From: JAPHSX01 sp050298555
GTDB lineage: Bacteria > Pseudomonadota > Gammaproteobacteria > Thiohalomonadales > Thiohalomonadaceae
Length of the DNA: 64,000 nucleotides
Assembly (NCBI GenBank): GCA_050298555.1
Contig: JBNKUL010000033.1
Span: 1 to 64,000 of the forward strand
Reading direction: 5' to 3'
The notes beneath the pieces are model-generated. The model made no database searches. It worked only from the letters and a program-made list of their open reading frames with translations, and was not told the origin of the DNA. The position numbers were made by a program, and so were the translations under genes. Of this stretch, positions 55,652 to 64,000 are shown piece by piece; the first letter of the stretch is position 1, and the number at the start of each line of letters is the position of its first letter.

Positions 55652-57091
55652 ATGGCTGGCAAGACTTTATACGACAAGTTGTGGGATGCCCACGTGGTGC
55701 GCACCGAAGAGGACGGTACCGCCCTCTTATATATTGACCGCCACCTGGTGCACGAGGTGACCTCGCCGCAGGCCTTCGAGGGGCTGCGCCTGGCCGGGCG
55801 CAAGCCGTGGCGTAAGGAGACGGTGGTCGCCACCCCCGACCATAACGTACCGACCACCGGCCAGAGCGGCGGCATCGACGGTATCGCAGACCCCATCGCC
55901 CGTACCCAGGTGGCGACGCTGGACGCCAATGTGCGTGAGCTCGGCATCACCTACTTCCCGATGAACGACATCCGCCAGGGCATCGTCCACGTGGTCGGCC
56001 CGGAAGAGGGCGCGACCCTGCCCGGCATGACCGTGGTCTGCGGCGACTCCCACACCTCCACCCACGGTGCCTTCGGTGCCCTGGCCCACGGTATCGGCAC
56101 CTCCGAGGTGGAGCACGTGCTCGCCACCCAGTGCCTGGTGCAGAAGAAGATGAAGAACATGCGCGTGACGGTACGGGGCAAGGTCGGTCCCGGCGTCACC
56201 GCCAAGGACATTGTGCTCGCCATCATCGGCGAGATCGGCACCGCCGGCGGCACCGCCCACGCGCTGGAGTTCGCCGGCGAGGCGATTATGGACCTGAGTG
56301 TTGAAGGCCGCATGACCGTCTGCAACATGGCGATCGAGGCGGGTGCCCGCGCCGGTCTCGTTGCCGTGGACGAGAAGACCATCGAATACTTCAAGGGCAA
56401 GCCCTTCGCCCCCAAGGGGGAGCAGTGGGAGCAGGCGGTGGCCGCCTGGGCCGACCTTAAGTCCGACGACGATGCGGTGTTCGATAAAGAGGTGGTGCTT
56501 GAAGGCGCCTGCATCCAGCCGCAGGTCACCTGGGGCACCTCGCCGGAGATGGTGGTTGGCATCAACGATACCGTGCCCAACCCCGACGACGAGTCCGACC
56601 CGGTCAAGGCCGAGGGGATGCGCCGTGCGCTGGCGTACATGGACCTCGATGCGGGAATGGCGATTAGTGATATCCCGGTCGACAAGGTCTTCATCGGCTC
56701 CTGCACCAACTCACGCATCGAGGATATTCGAGCTGCGGCCGAGGTGGCACAGAAGGCGTTGGATAAAGGGTGCAAGGTTGCGCCGACGGTAAAGGAGGCG
56801 CTGGTGGTACCGGGCTCGGGCCTGGTGAAACAGCAGGCGGAGGCCGAGGGGCTGGACAAGATCTTTATCGAGGCCGGTTTCGAGTGGCGCGAACCGGGCT
56901 GCTCCATGTGTCTGGCGATGAATGCCGACCGCCTGCAGCCGGGGGAGCGCTGTGCCTCCACCTCGAACCGCAACTTCGAGGGACGCCAGGGCAACGGCGG
57001 TCGCACCCACCTGGTAAGTCCGGCGATGGCGGCGATGGCGGCCTTTACCGGTCACTTCTATGATGTGCGCAAACTGGAGGAGCTGAAGTAA
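55652..57091 (+). CDS. leuC: 3-isopropylmalate dehydratase large subunit
   Basis: LeuC with LeuD isomerises 2- to 3-isopropylmalate. The 479 residues (E. coli 466) hold the aconitase-type signatures CGDSHTSTHGAFGA, VFIGSCTNSRIEDI and GCSMCLAMN, giving the three cysteines of the 4Fe-4S cluster. The stop TAATG overlaps the leuD start by one base, as expected for a 1:1 complex. Confidence 0.98.
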   Translation: MAGKTLYDKLWDAHVVRTEEDGTALLYIDRHLVHEVTSPQAFEGLRLAGRKPWRKETVVATPDHNVPTTGQSGGIDGIADPIARTQVATLDANVRELGITYFPMNDIRQGIVHVVGPEEGATLPGMTVVCGDSHTSTHGAFGALAHGIGTSEVEHVLATQCLVQKKMKNMRVTVRGKVGPGVTAKDIVLAIIGEIGTAGGTAHALEFAGEAIMDLSVEGRMTVCNMAIEAGARAGLVAVDEKTIEYFKGKPFAPKGEQWEQAVAAWADLKSDDDAVFDKEVVLEGACIQPQVTWGTSPEMVVGINDTVPNPDDESDPVKAEGMRRALAYMDLDAGMAISDIPVDKVFIGSCTNSRIEDIRAAAEVAQKALDKGCKVAPTVKEALVVPGSGLVKQQAEAEGLDKIFIEAGFEWREPGCSMCLAMNADRLQPGERCASTSNRNFEGRQGNGGRTHLVSPAMAAMAAFTGHFYDVRKLEELK

Positions 57092-57729
57092 TGGAAAAGT
57101 TCGTAACGATGCAGGCGATTGTGGCGCCGCTGGACCGTTCCAACGTCGACACCGATGCCATCATCCCCAAGCAGTTTCTCAAGTCGATCAAGCGTAGCGG
57201 CTTCGGCCCCAACGCCTTCGATGAGTGGCGCTACCTCGACCACGGTGAGCCGGGCATGGACAACTCCAGGCGTCCGCTCAACCCCGACTTCGTGCTCAAC
57301 CAGCCGCGCTACCAGGGGGCCAATATCCTGCTGGCGCGCGACAACTTCGGTTGCGGCTCCTCGCGTGAGCACGCGCCGTGGGCGCTGGAGGATTACGGCT
57401 TTAAGGTGATCATCGCCCCCAGTTTTGCCGACATCTTCTTTAACAACTGCTTCAAAAACGGCATCCTCCCCATCGTCCTCGATGAGGCGAAGGTGGACCA
57501 GCTGTTCAAGGAGACCGAAGCGAACGAAGGTTACCAGCTGAGTGTCGACCTGCAGGCGCAGACCATCACCACCCCGAGCGGTGAAGTGATCGCCTTTGAT
57601 GTGGACCCGTTCCGCAAACACTGCCTGCTCAACGGCCTCGACGATATCGGCCTGACCCTGCAGCACGTGGATGACATCAAGGCCTACGAAGAGAAGCGAA
57701 AAAAAGAAGCCCCCTGGCTTTTCGCATAA
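57091..57729 (+). CDS. leuD: 3-isopropylmalate dehydratase small subunit
   Basis: The 212 residues carry the LeuD features VAPLDRSNVDTDAIIPKQFL and DNFGCGSSREHAPWAL. The subunit supplies the swivelling domain that completes the active site with LeuC. It overlaps leuC by one base and is followed by leuB after 30 bases. Confidence 0.98.
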   Translation: MEKFVTMQAIVAPLDRSNVDTDAIIPKQFLKSIKRSGFGPNAFDEWRYLDHGEPGMDNSRRPLNPDFVLNQPRYQGANILLARDNFGCGSSREHAPWALEDYGFKVIIAPSFADIFFNNCFKNGILPIVLDEAKVDQLFKETEANEGYQLSVDLQAQTITTPSGEVIAFDVDPFRKHCLLNGLDDIGLTLQHVDDIKAYEEKRKKEAPWLFA

Positions 57730-57759
57730 AGACGAATTCAAGAAATTAGGAAGAGAGAG

Positions 57760-58833
57760 ATGACCAAGAAGATTGCAGTCCTGCCGGGTGACGGCATTGG
57801 CCCCGAGATTGTCGCCCAGGCGGTGAAGGTGCTGGAGGTATTGAAGGCCGACGGCATGGATATCGAGATGGCCGAGGGCCACATCGGTGGTGCCGGTTAT
57901 GATGCGGCGGGCGACCCGCTGCCGGCCGAGACCCTGGAACTGGCGAAGAACTCCGATGCGATCCTGCTCGGCGCCGTTGGTGGCCCTGAGTACGACAAGC
58001 TGGATCGCCCGCTGCGCCCCGAGCGCGGTTTGCTGCGTATCCGCAAGGAGCTCAACCTCTTTGCCAACCTGCGTCCGGCGCTGCTCTACGAAGAGCTGGC
58101 CGACTCCTCTTCCCTCAAGCCCGAGGTGGTTGCCGGTCTCGACATCATGATCGTGCGTGAGCTGACCGGCGACGTCTACTTCGGCGAGCCGCGCGGTATC
58201 GAGGTGCGCAATGGTGAGCGTGTCGGTTTCAACACCATGCTCTACTCCGAGTCGGAAGTCCGCCGTGTCGCCCGTGTCGCCTTCGATATCGCGATGAAGC
58301 GCGACAAGCGCCTCTGTTCCGTGGAGAAGGCCAACGTACTGGAGTGCTCCGAGCTGTGGCGCGAGGTCGTTCTGGAAGTGGCGAAGGACTACCCGGAAGT
58401 GGAGGTGACCCACATGTACGTCGACAATGCGGCGATGCAGCTGGTGAAGTGGCCGAAGCAGTTCGACGTTATCGTTACCGGTAACATCTTCGGCGACATC
58501 CTCTCCGACCAGGCCTCCATGCTCTCCGGTTCCATCGGTATGCTGCCCTCGGCCTCGCTGGACGAGAACAACAAGGGGATGTACGAGCCGATCCACGGCT
58601 CTGCCCCCGACATCGCCGGTCAGGACAAGGCCAACCCGCTGGCCACCATCCTCTCGGTGGCGATGATGCTGCGTTACACCTTCGGTGATGAGGCCAACGC
58701 CAAGCGCATCGAGGATGCGGTGAAGGCGGTACTGGCCAAGGGTATTCGTACCGTTGAACTGATGACCGAGGGTTGCACTGAGGTGAGCTGCTCCGGCATG
58801 GGTGATGCCGTTGTCGCAGCGATGAAGGCTTAA
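57760..58833 (+). CDS. leuB: 3-isopropylmalate dehydrogenase
   Basis: LeuB oxidises and decarboxylates 3-isopropylmalate with NAD. The 357 residues include LPGDGIGPEIVAQAVKVL, the substrate-binding RGLLRIRKELNLFANLRPA, DIMIVRELTGDVYFG and GNIFGDILSDQASMLSGSIGMLPSASL. All are typical. Spaced 35 bases ahead of asd, so the whole leu-asd-usg series may be one transcript. Confidence 0.98.
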   Translation: MTKKIAVLPGDGIGPEIVAQAVKVLEVLKADGMDIEMAEGHIGGAGYDAAGDPLPAETLELAKNSDAILLGAVGGPEYDKLDRPLRPERGLLRIRKELNLFANLRPALLYEELADSSSLKPEVVAGLDIMIVRELTGDVYFGEPRGIEVRNGERVGFNTMLYSESEVRRVARVAFDIAMKRDKRLCSVEKANVLECSELWREVVLEVAKDYPEVEVTHMYVDNAAMQLVKWPKQFDVIVTGNIFGDILSDQASMLSGSIGMLPSASLDENNKGMYEPIHGSAPDIAGQDKANPLATILSVAMMLRYTFGDEANAKRIEDAVKAVLAKGIRTVELMTEGCTEVSCSGMGDAVVAAMKA

Positions 58834-58868
58834 ACCATTTACGCATTTCTCTTTAGGGGATTAGGAAC

Positions 58869-59981
58869 ATGAAAAAAGTAGGTCTGGTTGGTTGGCGTGG
58901 CATGGTCGGCTCGGTGCTGATGCAGCGCATGCGCGATGAGAACGATTTTGCCGATATCGAGCCGGTATTCTTTACCACCTCGCAGGCCGGTCAGCCCGGT
59001 CCCGATGTGGGCAAGGATGTGCCGCCGCTGAAGGATGCCAAGAGCATCGATGAGCTCAAGCAGATGGATGTGATCGTCACCTGCCAGGGCGGCGACTACA
59101 CCAAGGAGGTCTACCCGGAGCTGATCAAGTCCGGCTGGGACGGCTACTGGATCGACGCCGCCTCCACCCTGCGTATGGTGGACGACTCCATCATCGTCCT
59201 CGACCCGGTCAACAAGAACGTGATCCAGGACGGCCTGGCCAACGGCATCAAGACCTTCGTTGGCGGCAACTGCACCGTCTCCCTGATGATGATGGCGATC
59301 GGTGGGCTGTTCGAGAAGGACATGATCGAGTGGATCACCCCGATGACCTACCAGGCGGCTTCCGGTGCCGGTGCGCAGAATATGCGTGAGTTGATCCGCC
59401 AGATGGGTGCCATCAACAGCGAGGTCGCCGACCTTAACGATGACCCGGCCAGCGCCATCCTCGATATCGACAGGAAGCTCTCCGACTTCCTGCGCTCCGA
59501 CGACTACCCCAAGGACAAGTGGGGCGTGCCGCTGGCCGGCTCCCTCATCCCCTGGCTCGACGTGCAGCTACCCAGCGGTCAGTCGAAGGAGGAGTGGAAG
59601 GCACAGGTGGAGACCAACAAGATTCTCGGTCGTTCCGACAACCAGATCCCGATCGACGGTATCTGTGTACGCATCGGCGCGATGCGCTGCCACAGCCAGG
59701 CGCTGACCATCAAGATGAACCAGAACGTGCCGCTCGATGAGATCCACGACATCATCGCCTCCCACAACGACTGGGTGAAGGTGGTACCGAACGATCGTGA
59801 CGTCTCCATGACCGACCTCACCCCGGCCGCCGTCACCGGCACCCTTACCGTACCGGTGGGCCGCATGCGCAAGCTGACCATGGGAGAGGATTACCTCTCC
59901 GCCTTTACCGTCGGCGACCAGCTGCTGTGGGGTGCCGCCGAGCCGCTGCGCCGCATGCTGCGCATCCTGCTGGAGTCATAA
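58869..59981 (+). CDS. asd: Aspartate-semialdehyde dehydrogenase
   Basis: Asd makes aspartate semialdehyde for lysine, threonine, methionine and cell wall synthesis. The 370 residues include the NADP loop VGWRGMVGSVLMQRM, the catalytic Cys in VGGNCTVSLMM, and QAASGAGAQNMREL. The length fits the gammaproteobacterial (E. coli-type) group. A non-catalytic paralogue follows six bases downstream. Confidence 0.98.
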   Translation: MKKVGLVGWRGMVGSVLMQRMRDENDFADIEPVFFTTSQAGQPGPDVGKDVPPLKDAKSIDELKQMDVIVTCQGGDYTKEVYPELIKSGWDGYWIDAASTLRMVDDSIIVLDPVNKNVIQDGLANGIKTFVGGNCTVSLMMMAIGGLFEKDMIEWITPMTYQAASGAGAQNMRELIRQMGAINSEVADLNDDPASAILDIDRKLSDFLRSDDYPKDKWGVPLAGSLIPWLDVQLPSGQSKEEWKAQVETNKILGRSDNQIPIDGICVRIGAMRCHSQALTIKMNQNVPLDEIHDIIASHNDWVKVVPNDRDVSMTDLTPAAVTGTLTVPVGRMRKLTMGEDYLSAFTVGDQLLWGAAEPLRRMLRILLES

Positions 59982-59987
59982 TCCTCC

Positions 59988-60986
59988 ATGGCTGAAGGTA
60001 TTACTCTCGCCCTGGTCGGCGCCACCACGATGGCGGGGGAGAGCGTCCTCGCCGTGCTGGAGAAGAGCCCGCTTAAACCGGTCGAGCTGTTCCTCGTCGA
60101 TAGCGACGAGGGGGCGGGGGAGCATATCCGCCACCGGGGCAAGGAGTACCTGGTGCAGCCGGTGGCGGAGTTCGACTTCTCCCAGGCCGATGTGGCGATC
60201 TTCGCCGCCGCGCCGGCGGTGAGCGCCGCCTTTGCCCGCAAGGCGGTGGGCGAGGGGAGCTTCGTTGTCGATGCCAGCGGCCACTTCCTCGATGACGAGA
60301 CGGTGCCGCAGGTGCTGCCCACCATTAACCCGCAGGTAGTGGAGTCGGCCGACGGCCTGGTGACGCTACCCCATGCCGCCGTCGCCCAGCTGGCGACGGT
60401 GCTCAAGCCGCTGCACGACGCGGTCGGCATCAGCCGTGTCGATGTGACGGCGATGCTGGCGGTCTCCGAGCAGGGCAAGGCGGGTGTCGATGAGCTCTCT
60501 TCCCAGGCGGTGAGCCTGTTCAACATGCGCGAGGTCAAGAGCGAGCAGTTCCCGCAGCAGGTGCTGTTCAATGCGGTTCCCCAGGTAGGCACCATCGATG
60601 CGGGAGGCTCCACCACGGTGGAGCGCGAGCTGGTGGCGTCGTGCCGCGGTCTGCTCGGTGATATGGCGTTGCCGCTCCATATCACCGCCGCCTGGCTGCC
60701 GGTCTTTTTCGGCCACTCGCTGGCGGTACACCTGCAGCTGGCCGGCGAAATGGGGCTGGCCGAGGTGGAGAGTTTGCTACTGGGGGTACCCGGTATCAAG
60801 CTGGGCGAGGCCCCTTCGGCAGTGGAGCCCGCCGCCAACAGCGAGGCGATCCACGTCGGACGCATCCGTCAGGATGGCGATGAGCCGGCTGCCTTGCAGC
60901 TCTGGATCGTGGCCGATAACGTCCGATCGGGCATCGCGGCAAATGTGATTGGCGTCGCGGAAATATTGGAAAAAAGCCTTATCTAA
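59988..60986 (+). CDS. usg: USG-1-like protein, inactive Asd paralogue
   Basis: The 332 residues have the Asd fold with an N-terminal VGATTMAGESVLAVLE nucleotide-binding loop, VVDASGHF, and TMLAVSEQGKAGVDELSSQA. Where Asd has its catalytic Cys (NCTVS), this protein has TLPHAAVAQL, so it should not be an active dehydrogenase. USG-1 occurs widely at this place between asd and fimV or truA; its role is unknown. Confidence 0.93.
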   Translation: MAEGITLALVGATTMAGESVLAVLEKSPLKPVELFLVDSDEGAGEHIRHRGKEYLVQPVAEFDFSQADVAIFAAAPAVSAAFARKAVGEGSFVVDASGHFLDDETVPQVLPTINPQVVESADGLVTLPHAAVAQLATVLKPLHDAVGISRVDVTAMLAVSEQGKAGVDELSSQAVSLFNMREVKSEQFPQQVLFNAVPQVGTIDAGGSTTVERELVASCRGLLGDMALPLHITAAWLPVFFGHSLAVHLQLAGEMGLAEVESLLLGVPGIKLGEAPSAVEPAANSEAIHVGRIRQDGDEPAALQLWIVADNVRSGIAANVIGVAEILEKSLI

Positions 60987-60993
60987 GTTAGAG

Positions 60994-61010
60994 TTAGTTG
61001 TAATAACTAA
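60994..61010. repeat. Short inverted repeat before fimV
   Basis: TTAGTT and AACTAA pair around a GTAAT loop in an AT-rich island. It lies just after usg. A possible -10 TATAAC for fimV sits at 61044-61049, without a clear -35. The dyad could be a binding site. Confidence 0.4.
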
Positions 61011-61101
61011 AGTTACTTGATAAGTTTGGGACTCAAGTGTGCCTATAACGCACAGTTGCCCCCAGGGCATACAACCATATCCGATTGACAAGGGAGTTAA
61101 G

Positions 61102-64000
61102 ATGGTGCGGAAGCTCATCAAATCGCTGCTGTCTCTATCACTGGCCGCTCCGCTGAGCGCATTTGCCTTGGGCCTGGGTGATATCCAGCTCCACTCCGCG
61201 TTGAGCGAGCGGCTCAAGGCCAATATCGAACTATTGTCGGTCTCTCCGGCGGAGGCGGACAGCATCAGCGTCTCCCTGGCCTCCCAGGAGACCTTCGCCA
61301 AGGTAGGGATTGAGCGTCCCGCCATCCTCATGTATCTGCAGTTCGATGTGGTGCAGGGCGATGACGGCAACTACCGCATCGACATCAGCTCCCGTGAACA
61401 GATCAACGAGCCCTTCCTCAACTTCCTGGTGGAGGTCGACTGGAAATCCGGGCGTGTTCTGCGTGAATACACCCTGCTGCTCGACCCGCCCAGCGGCCAG
61501 CGTGAGGTCACTCCCGCCGTCACCGCCCCAGCTGCCGCCGCCGCGCCGACCAGGGCGATCGCAGCGGCCAAAACCACCGAGCCAGACAGGGCGAGTGTCC
61601 TCTCCCAGCTGAGGACGCTCTCCGGCGAAGCCCGTGAAACGGCGCCGATGGGTAGCCAGGCTGTAACGGGTGAGGGGCTCGTCTACGGCCCGGTCAAGGC
61701 CGCCGATACCCTGTGGGCCATCGCGCGCAAGATACGTCCCAGCAGTGACATCAGCGTGCAGCAGATGATGGTGGCGCTGGTTCAGGCCAACCCCTACGCC
61801 TTCTTCGACGGCAATATCAATCGCCTCAAGCGTGGCTATGTGCTGCGTATCGACGACCCCGCCATGCTGACCGCCGTGAGCAAGGCCGAGGCCGCCCGCG
61901 AGGTAGCGCGCCAGACCCGCGCCTGGCAGGACTATCGTCAGCGTGTCGCCTCCCGTGCCAAGCAGCGTCCGGCTAAGGCATCTGCGGTAGAGCAGGCCCC
62001 CGGCGCAGCCGTCGCGGCGAAAGCCGAACCCAAGCTGACACTGGTTGCCCCTGAGGGCGAGGCGGCCGACAAGGCCGCCCCCAGTGGCAAGGGCGCAGAG
62101 GGTGTCAGTGAGGAGCTGATGCTGGCACTGGAGAGCTCCGCCGCCCAGCGCAAGGAGAACCAGGCCCTGAAGAAGCGCCTGGAGGCACTGGAAGGTCAGC
62201 TGCAGGATATGGAGAAGATCATCAGTCTGAAGGACGCCGACCTTGCCGCCTTGCAGCAGCAGCTGCGTAAGCAGGGAACGGCCGTTGAGCTGCCCTCCGC
62301 GCAGAAGCCGCTAGAGGCCGCAGTAACGGCCCCCGAGGCTGAGAAACCCGAGCTGGTGGTTAAGGCCGAAGAGCAACCTGTTGCTGCGGCCCCGGTAGAG
62401 CCCAAGCCGGCAGCGCCCACCGTGGAAAAGCCCAAGCCGCAACCCAAGCCCAAACCCAAGCCTCAGCCACGCCCTGCAGCTCAGCCCGAGCCCAGCTTCA
62501 TCGACGGTCTGCTAGCCGACCCGATGATGATGAGTATCGGGGGCGGTACCCTGGTACTGGTACTGCTGCTACTGGCCATGATTATCCGCCGACGCCGCAA
62601 AGGCGCCTTCCAGGAGAGCATCCTCAGCGGTGGCAGCACTTCGCAAATGGGCGAGGCTGGCGACTCTGAGGTGGGTGAGACCTCCTTCCTTAGCGACCTG
62701 ACGGTAAGTGGTATGGGTCCCGGCCCCATCCAGGGTGACGAGGCCGAGGTAGACCCCCTGACCGAGGCCGATGTATTCATGGCCTACGGCCGCAATCAGC
62801 AGGCCGAAGAGGTGCTGAAAAAGGCGCGTGAAAGTTCGCCGGAGCGCCCCGAGATCGCCGCCAAACTGCTGGAGGTCTACTACAACGGCAAGGATAGCGG
62901 GAAGTTCGAGGCGCTGGCCGAAGAGGCCGTCGCTTCGCTGCAGGACAACGACGAGCTGTGGGGCAAGGTGCTGGCGATGGGCCACGAGCTCTGCCCTGGT
63001 AATGTACTGTTCGAGGCGGGTGCAGGCGCCGAGCTGCCCGTGGCTGCCGCTGCCGAGCCCGAGGCCGAGGCCATCTCCGAGAGCGTGATGGACATCGGTC
63101 TGGATCTGGATGAACTCACCGCAGAGATGGAGGGTGAGGGCGGTAGTGATGGGCTCGACATCGACCTTGGCCTCGACTTTAGCGACCTTGAGCTGGATAG
63201 CGGTGAAGAGGCGGCTGCACCAGAGGCTGCCGAAGAGGCGGTAACTGAACTGCCGGAGTTGGAGGCTGAAGCCGAGCCCGCCGCAGCAGAAGAAGATTTT
63301 GACCTCGACCTGAGTGCCTTGGAGGAGGAACCGGCCGTCGAGGGTGAAGAGCCAGAGATGGACTTCGACCTCGACCTGGGAGCCCTGGAGGAGGAGCCCG
63401 CCGCGAGTGAAGAGGCGGAGCTCGATATGGACCTCGACCTGGGGGCAGAGGAAGAGAGTGCCCCTGAAGCCGAGATGGCAGAGGAAGACCTCGGTCTGGA
63501 TCTGGGCGCGCTGGAAGAGGCGGCAGAGTCCGAAGAGGCGGAACTGGATATCGACCTCGACCTCGGTGCTGAGGAGGAGAGTGCCTCCGAAGCCGAGGCG
63601 GCCGAGGAGGACCTCGGTCTGGACCTGGGTGAGCTTGAAGAGAGTGCCGAAACCGAAGAGGCGGAGCTCGATATGGACCTCGACCTGGGGGCACTGGATG
63701 AGAGCACCGAGACCGAAGAGGCCGGGCTGGACCTCGACATCGATATGGAGGTTGAAGAGGGCGCCGAAGCAGAAGAAGCTGAGGCTGACTTCGACCTCGA
63801 TTTTGGCGCCGCTGAGGAGCCACTAGCCGAGGCCGAAGAGGGTGAAGGCCCCGAGCTGGAGTTCGACCTGGACTTCGGTGCCGAGGAGAGCCCTGAGGCC
63901 GAAGCGGCTAGCGAGGCAGAGCCCGCGACTGAATCCGAAGAGGCCCCTGTAGACGAGCTGAGCGACTTTGAAAGTGAGCTCGGCCTCGGCGGCGAGGAAG
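61102..64000 (+). CDS. fimV: FimV, polar hub peptidoglycan-binding protein (3' end outside window)
   Basis: FimV gathers polar proteins and supports type IV pili and twitching. The first 966 codons are in the window. A signal peptide (about 1-22, ending LSAFALG) leads to the FimV N-terminal domain, then a LysM-like domain near residue 195-255 (VYGPVKAADTLWAIARKIRP), a coiled coil around 335-385, a Pro/Ala linker and a membrane helix at about 475-490 (GGGTLVLVLLLLAMIIRRR). A TPR-like segment (about 555-600) and many acidic repeats such as LDMDLDLGA follow. The C-terminal conserved domain should lie beyond the window. Confidence 0.95.
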   Translation, partial: MVRKLIKSLLSLSLAAPLSAFALGLGDIQLHSALSERLKANIELLSVSPAEADSISVSLASQETFAKVGIERPAILMYLQFDVVQGDDGNYRIDISSREQINEPFLNFLVEVDWKSGRVLREYTLLLDPPSGQREVTPAVTAPAAAAAPTRAIAAAKTTEPDRASVLSQLRTLSGEARETAPMGSQAVTGEGLVYGPVKAADTLWAIARKIRPSSDISVQQMMVALVQANPYAFFDGNINRLKRGYVLRIDDPAMLTAVSKAEAAREVARQTRAWQDYRQRVASRAKQRPAKASAVEQAPGAAVAAKAEPKLTLVAPEGEAADKAAPSGKGAEGVSEELMLALESSAAQRKENQALKKRLEALEGQLQDMEKIISLKDADLAALQQQLRKQGTAVELPSAQKPLEAAVTAPEAEKPELVVKAEEQPVAAAPVEPKPAAPTVEKPKPQPKPKPKPQPRPAAQPEPSFIDGLLADPMMMSIGGGTLVLVLLLLAMIIRRRRKGAFQESILSGGSTSQMGEAGDSEVGETSFLSDLTVSGMGPGPIQGDEAEVDPLTEADVFMAYGRNQQAEEVLKKARESSPERPEIAAKLLEVYYNGKDSGKFEALAEEAVASLQDNDELWGKVLAMGHELCPGNVLFEAGAGAELPVAAAAEPEAEAISESVMDIGLDLDELTAEMEGEGGSDGLDIDLGLDFSDLELDSGEEAAAPEAAEEAVTELPELEAEAEPAAAEEDFDLDLSALEEEPAVEGEEPEMDFDLDLGALEEEPAASEEAELDMDLDLGAEEESAPEAEMAEEDLGLDLGALEEAAESEEAELDIDLDLGAEEESASEAEAAEEDLGLDLGELEESAETEEAELDMDLDLGALDESTETEEAGLDLDIDMEVEEGAEAEEAEADFDLDFGAAEEPLAEAEEGEGPELEFDLDFGAEESPEAEAASEAEPATESEEAPVDELSDFESELGLGGEE
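63301..63900 (+). repeat. Acidic repeat region in fimV
   Basis: Units of roughly 20 codons repeat with cores such as DLDLGALEEE, LDMDLDLGA and EEDLGLDLGALEE. They make a strongly acidic, probably flexible cytoplasmic stretch. Units are similar at DNA level, so copy number may vary. Confidence 0.8.

Noticed and set aside
57058..58596. Long open frame opposite leuD and leuB.
   Set aside because: It spans two real genes and their gap, and has no recognisable domain.
1..64000. Mobile elements, prophage, toxin-antitoxin or defence systems.
   Set aside because: No transposase, integrase, terminal repeats or att-like duplications were seen; the tRNA-Ser 3' end is not repeated downstream in the window.

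Overview
The window is a chromosomal segment of a GC-rich, motile gammaproteobacterium, and it reads as core genome throughout. Gene order (ffs-dnaX-ybaB-recR; orn opposite rsgA; fliLMNOPQR-flhB-flhA-flhF-flhG-fliA-cheYZAB; leuCDB-asd-usg-fimV) resembles Pseudomonas- and Vibrio-type polar flagellates and environmental gammaproteobacteria. No rRNA, phage, insertion sequence, CRISPR array or plasmid gene was seen, and no gene-free stretch exceeds 300 bases.

1-7500: a partial alpha/beta hydrolase, an unusual lytic transglycosylase lipoprotein with two solute-binding domains, ubiA, a highly charged repeat lipoprotein, an overlapping acyl-CoA synthetase/methyltransferase pair, and tRNA-Ser(GGA). 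7500-18400: a PilZ-type protein, the 4.5S RNA gene with its promoter, dnaX-ybaB-recR, an HDOD protein, the first stator pair motAB behind a sigma-28-like promoter, then rsgA, a small cytochrome c and an M48 protease opposite orn.

18480-39720: one long flagellar/chemotaxis block. A textbook sigma-54 promoter precedes fliL. The block supplies C-ring proteins (FliM, FliN), the export gate (FliOPQR, FlhB, FlhA), polar placement (FlhF, FlhG), the late sigma factor (FliA), chemotaxis (CheY, CheZ, CheA, CheB, CheW), a second stator (MotC, MotD), and a ParC/ParP pair that should place chemoreceptor arrays at the pole. It ends with a small acidic protein, a DUF2802 protein and, on the other strand, a FliK-like protein with a free-standing copy of the FlhB C-terminal domain.

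39800-50830: a membrane pentapeptide-repeat protein; rpoH, whose promoter is overlapped by a perfect CIRCE operator; the three-gene AmmeMemoRadiSam set (AMMECR1, MEMO and radical SAM); a diguanylate cyclase; and mogA-prmB-hemN-aroC-MFS. 50880-53350: a compact unit of a DUF2892 membrane protein, a membrane-anchored di-haem peroxidase and a Crp/Fnr regulator, with a CRP-geometry palindrome upstream. 53350-64000: a LysR regulator facing a trans-aconitate-methyltransferase-like gene fused by transcription to leuCDB, then asd, its non-catalytic paralogue usg, and the 5' part of fimV.

The most notable signals are regulatory: CIRCE on rpoH, a LysR box centred near -65 of the tam-leu promoter, a CRP-type box on the peroxidase unit, and sigma-54 and sigma-28 promoters on flagellar genes. 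The most poorly understood system is AmmeMemoRadiSam. I found nothing that I can claim is a wholly new system.
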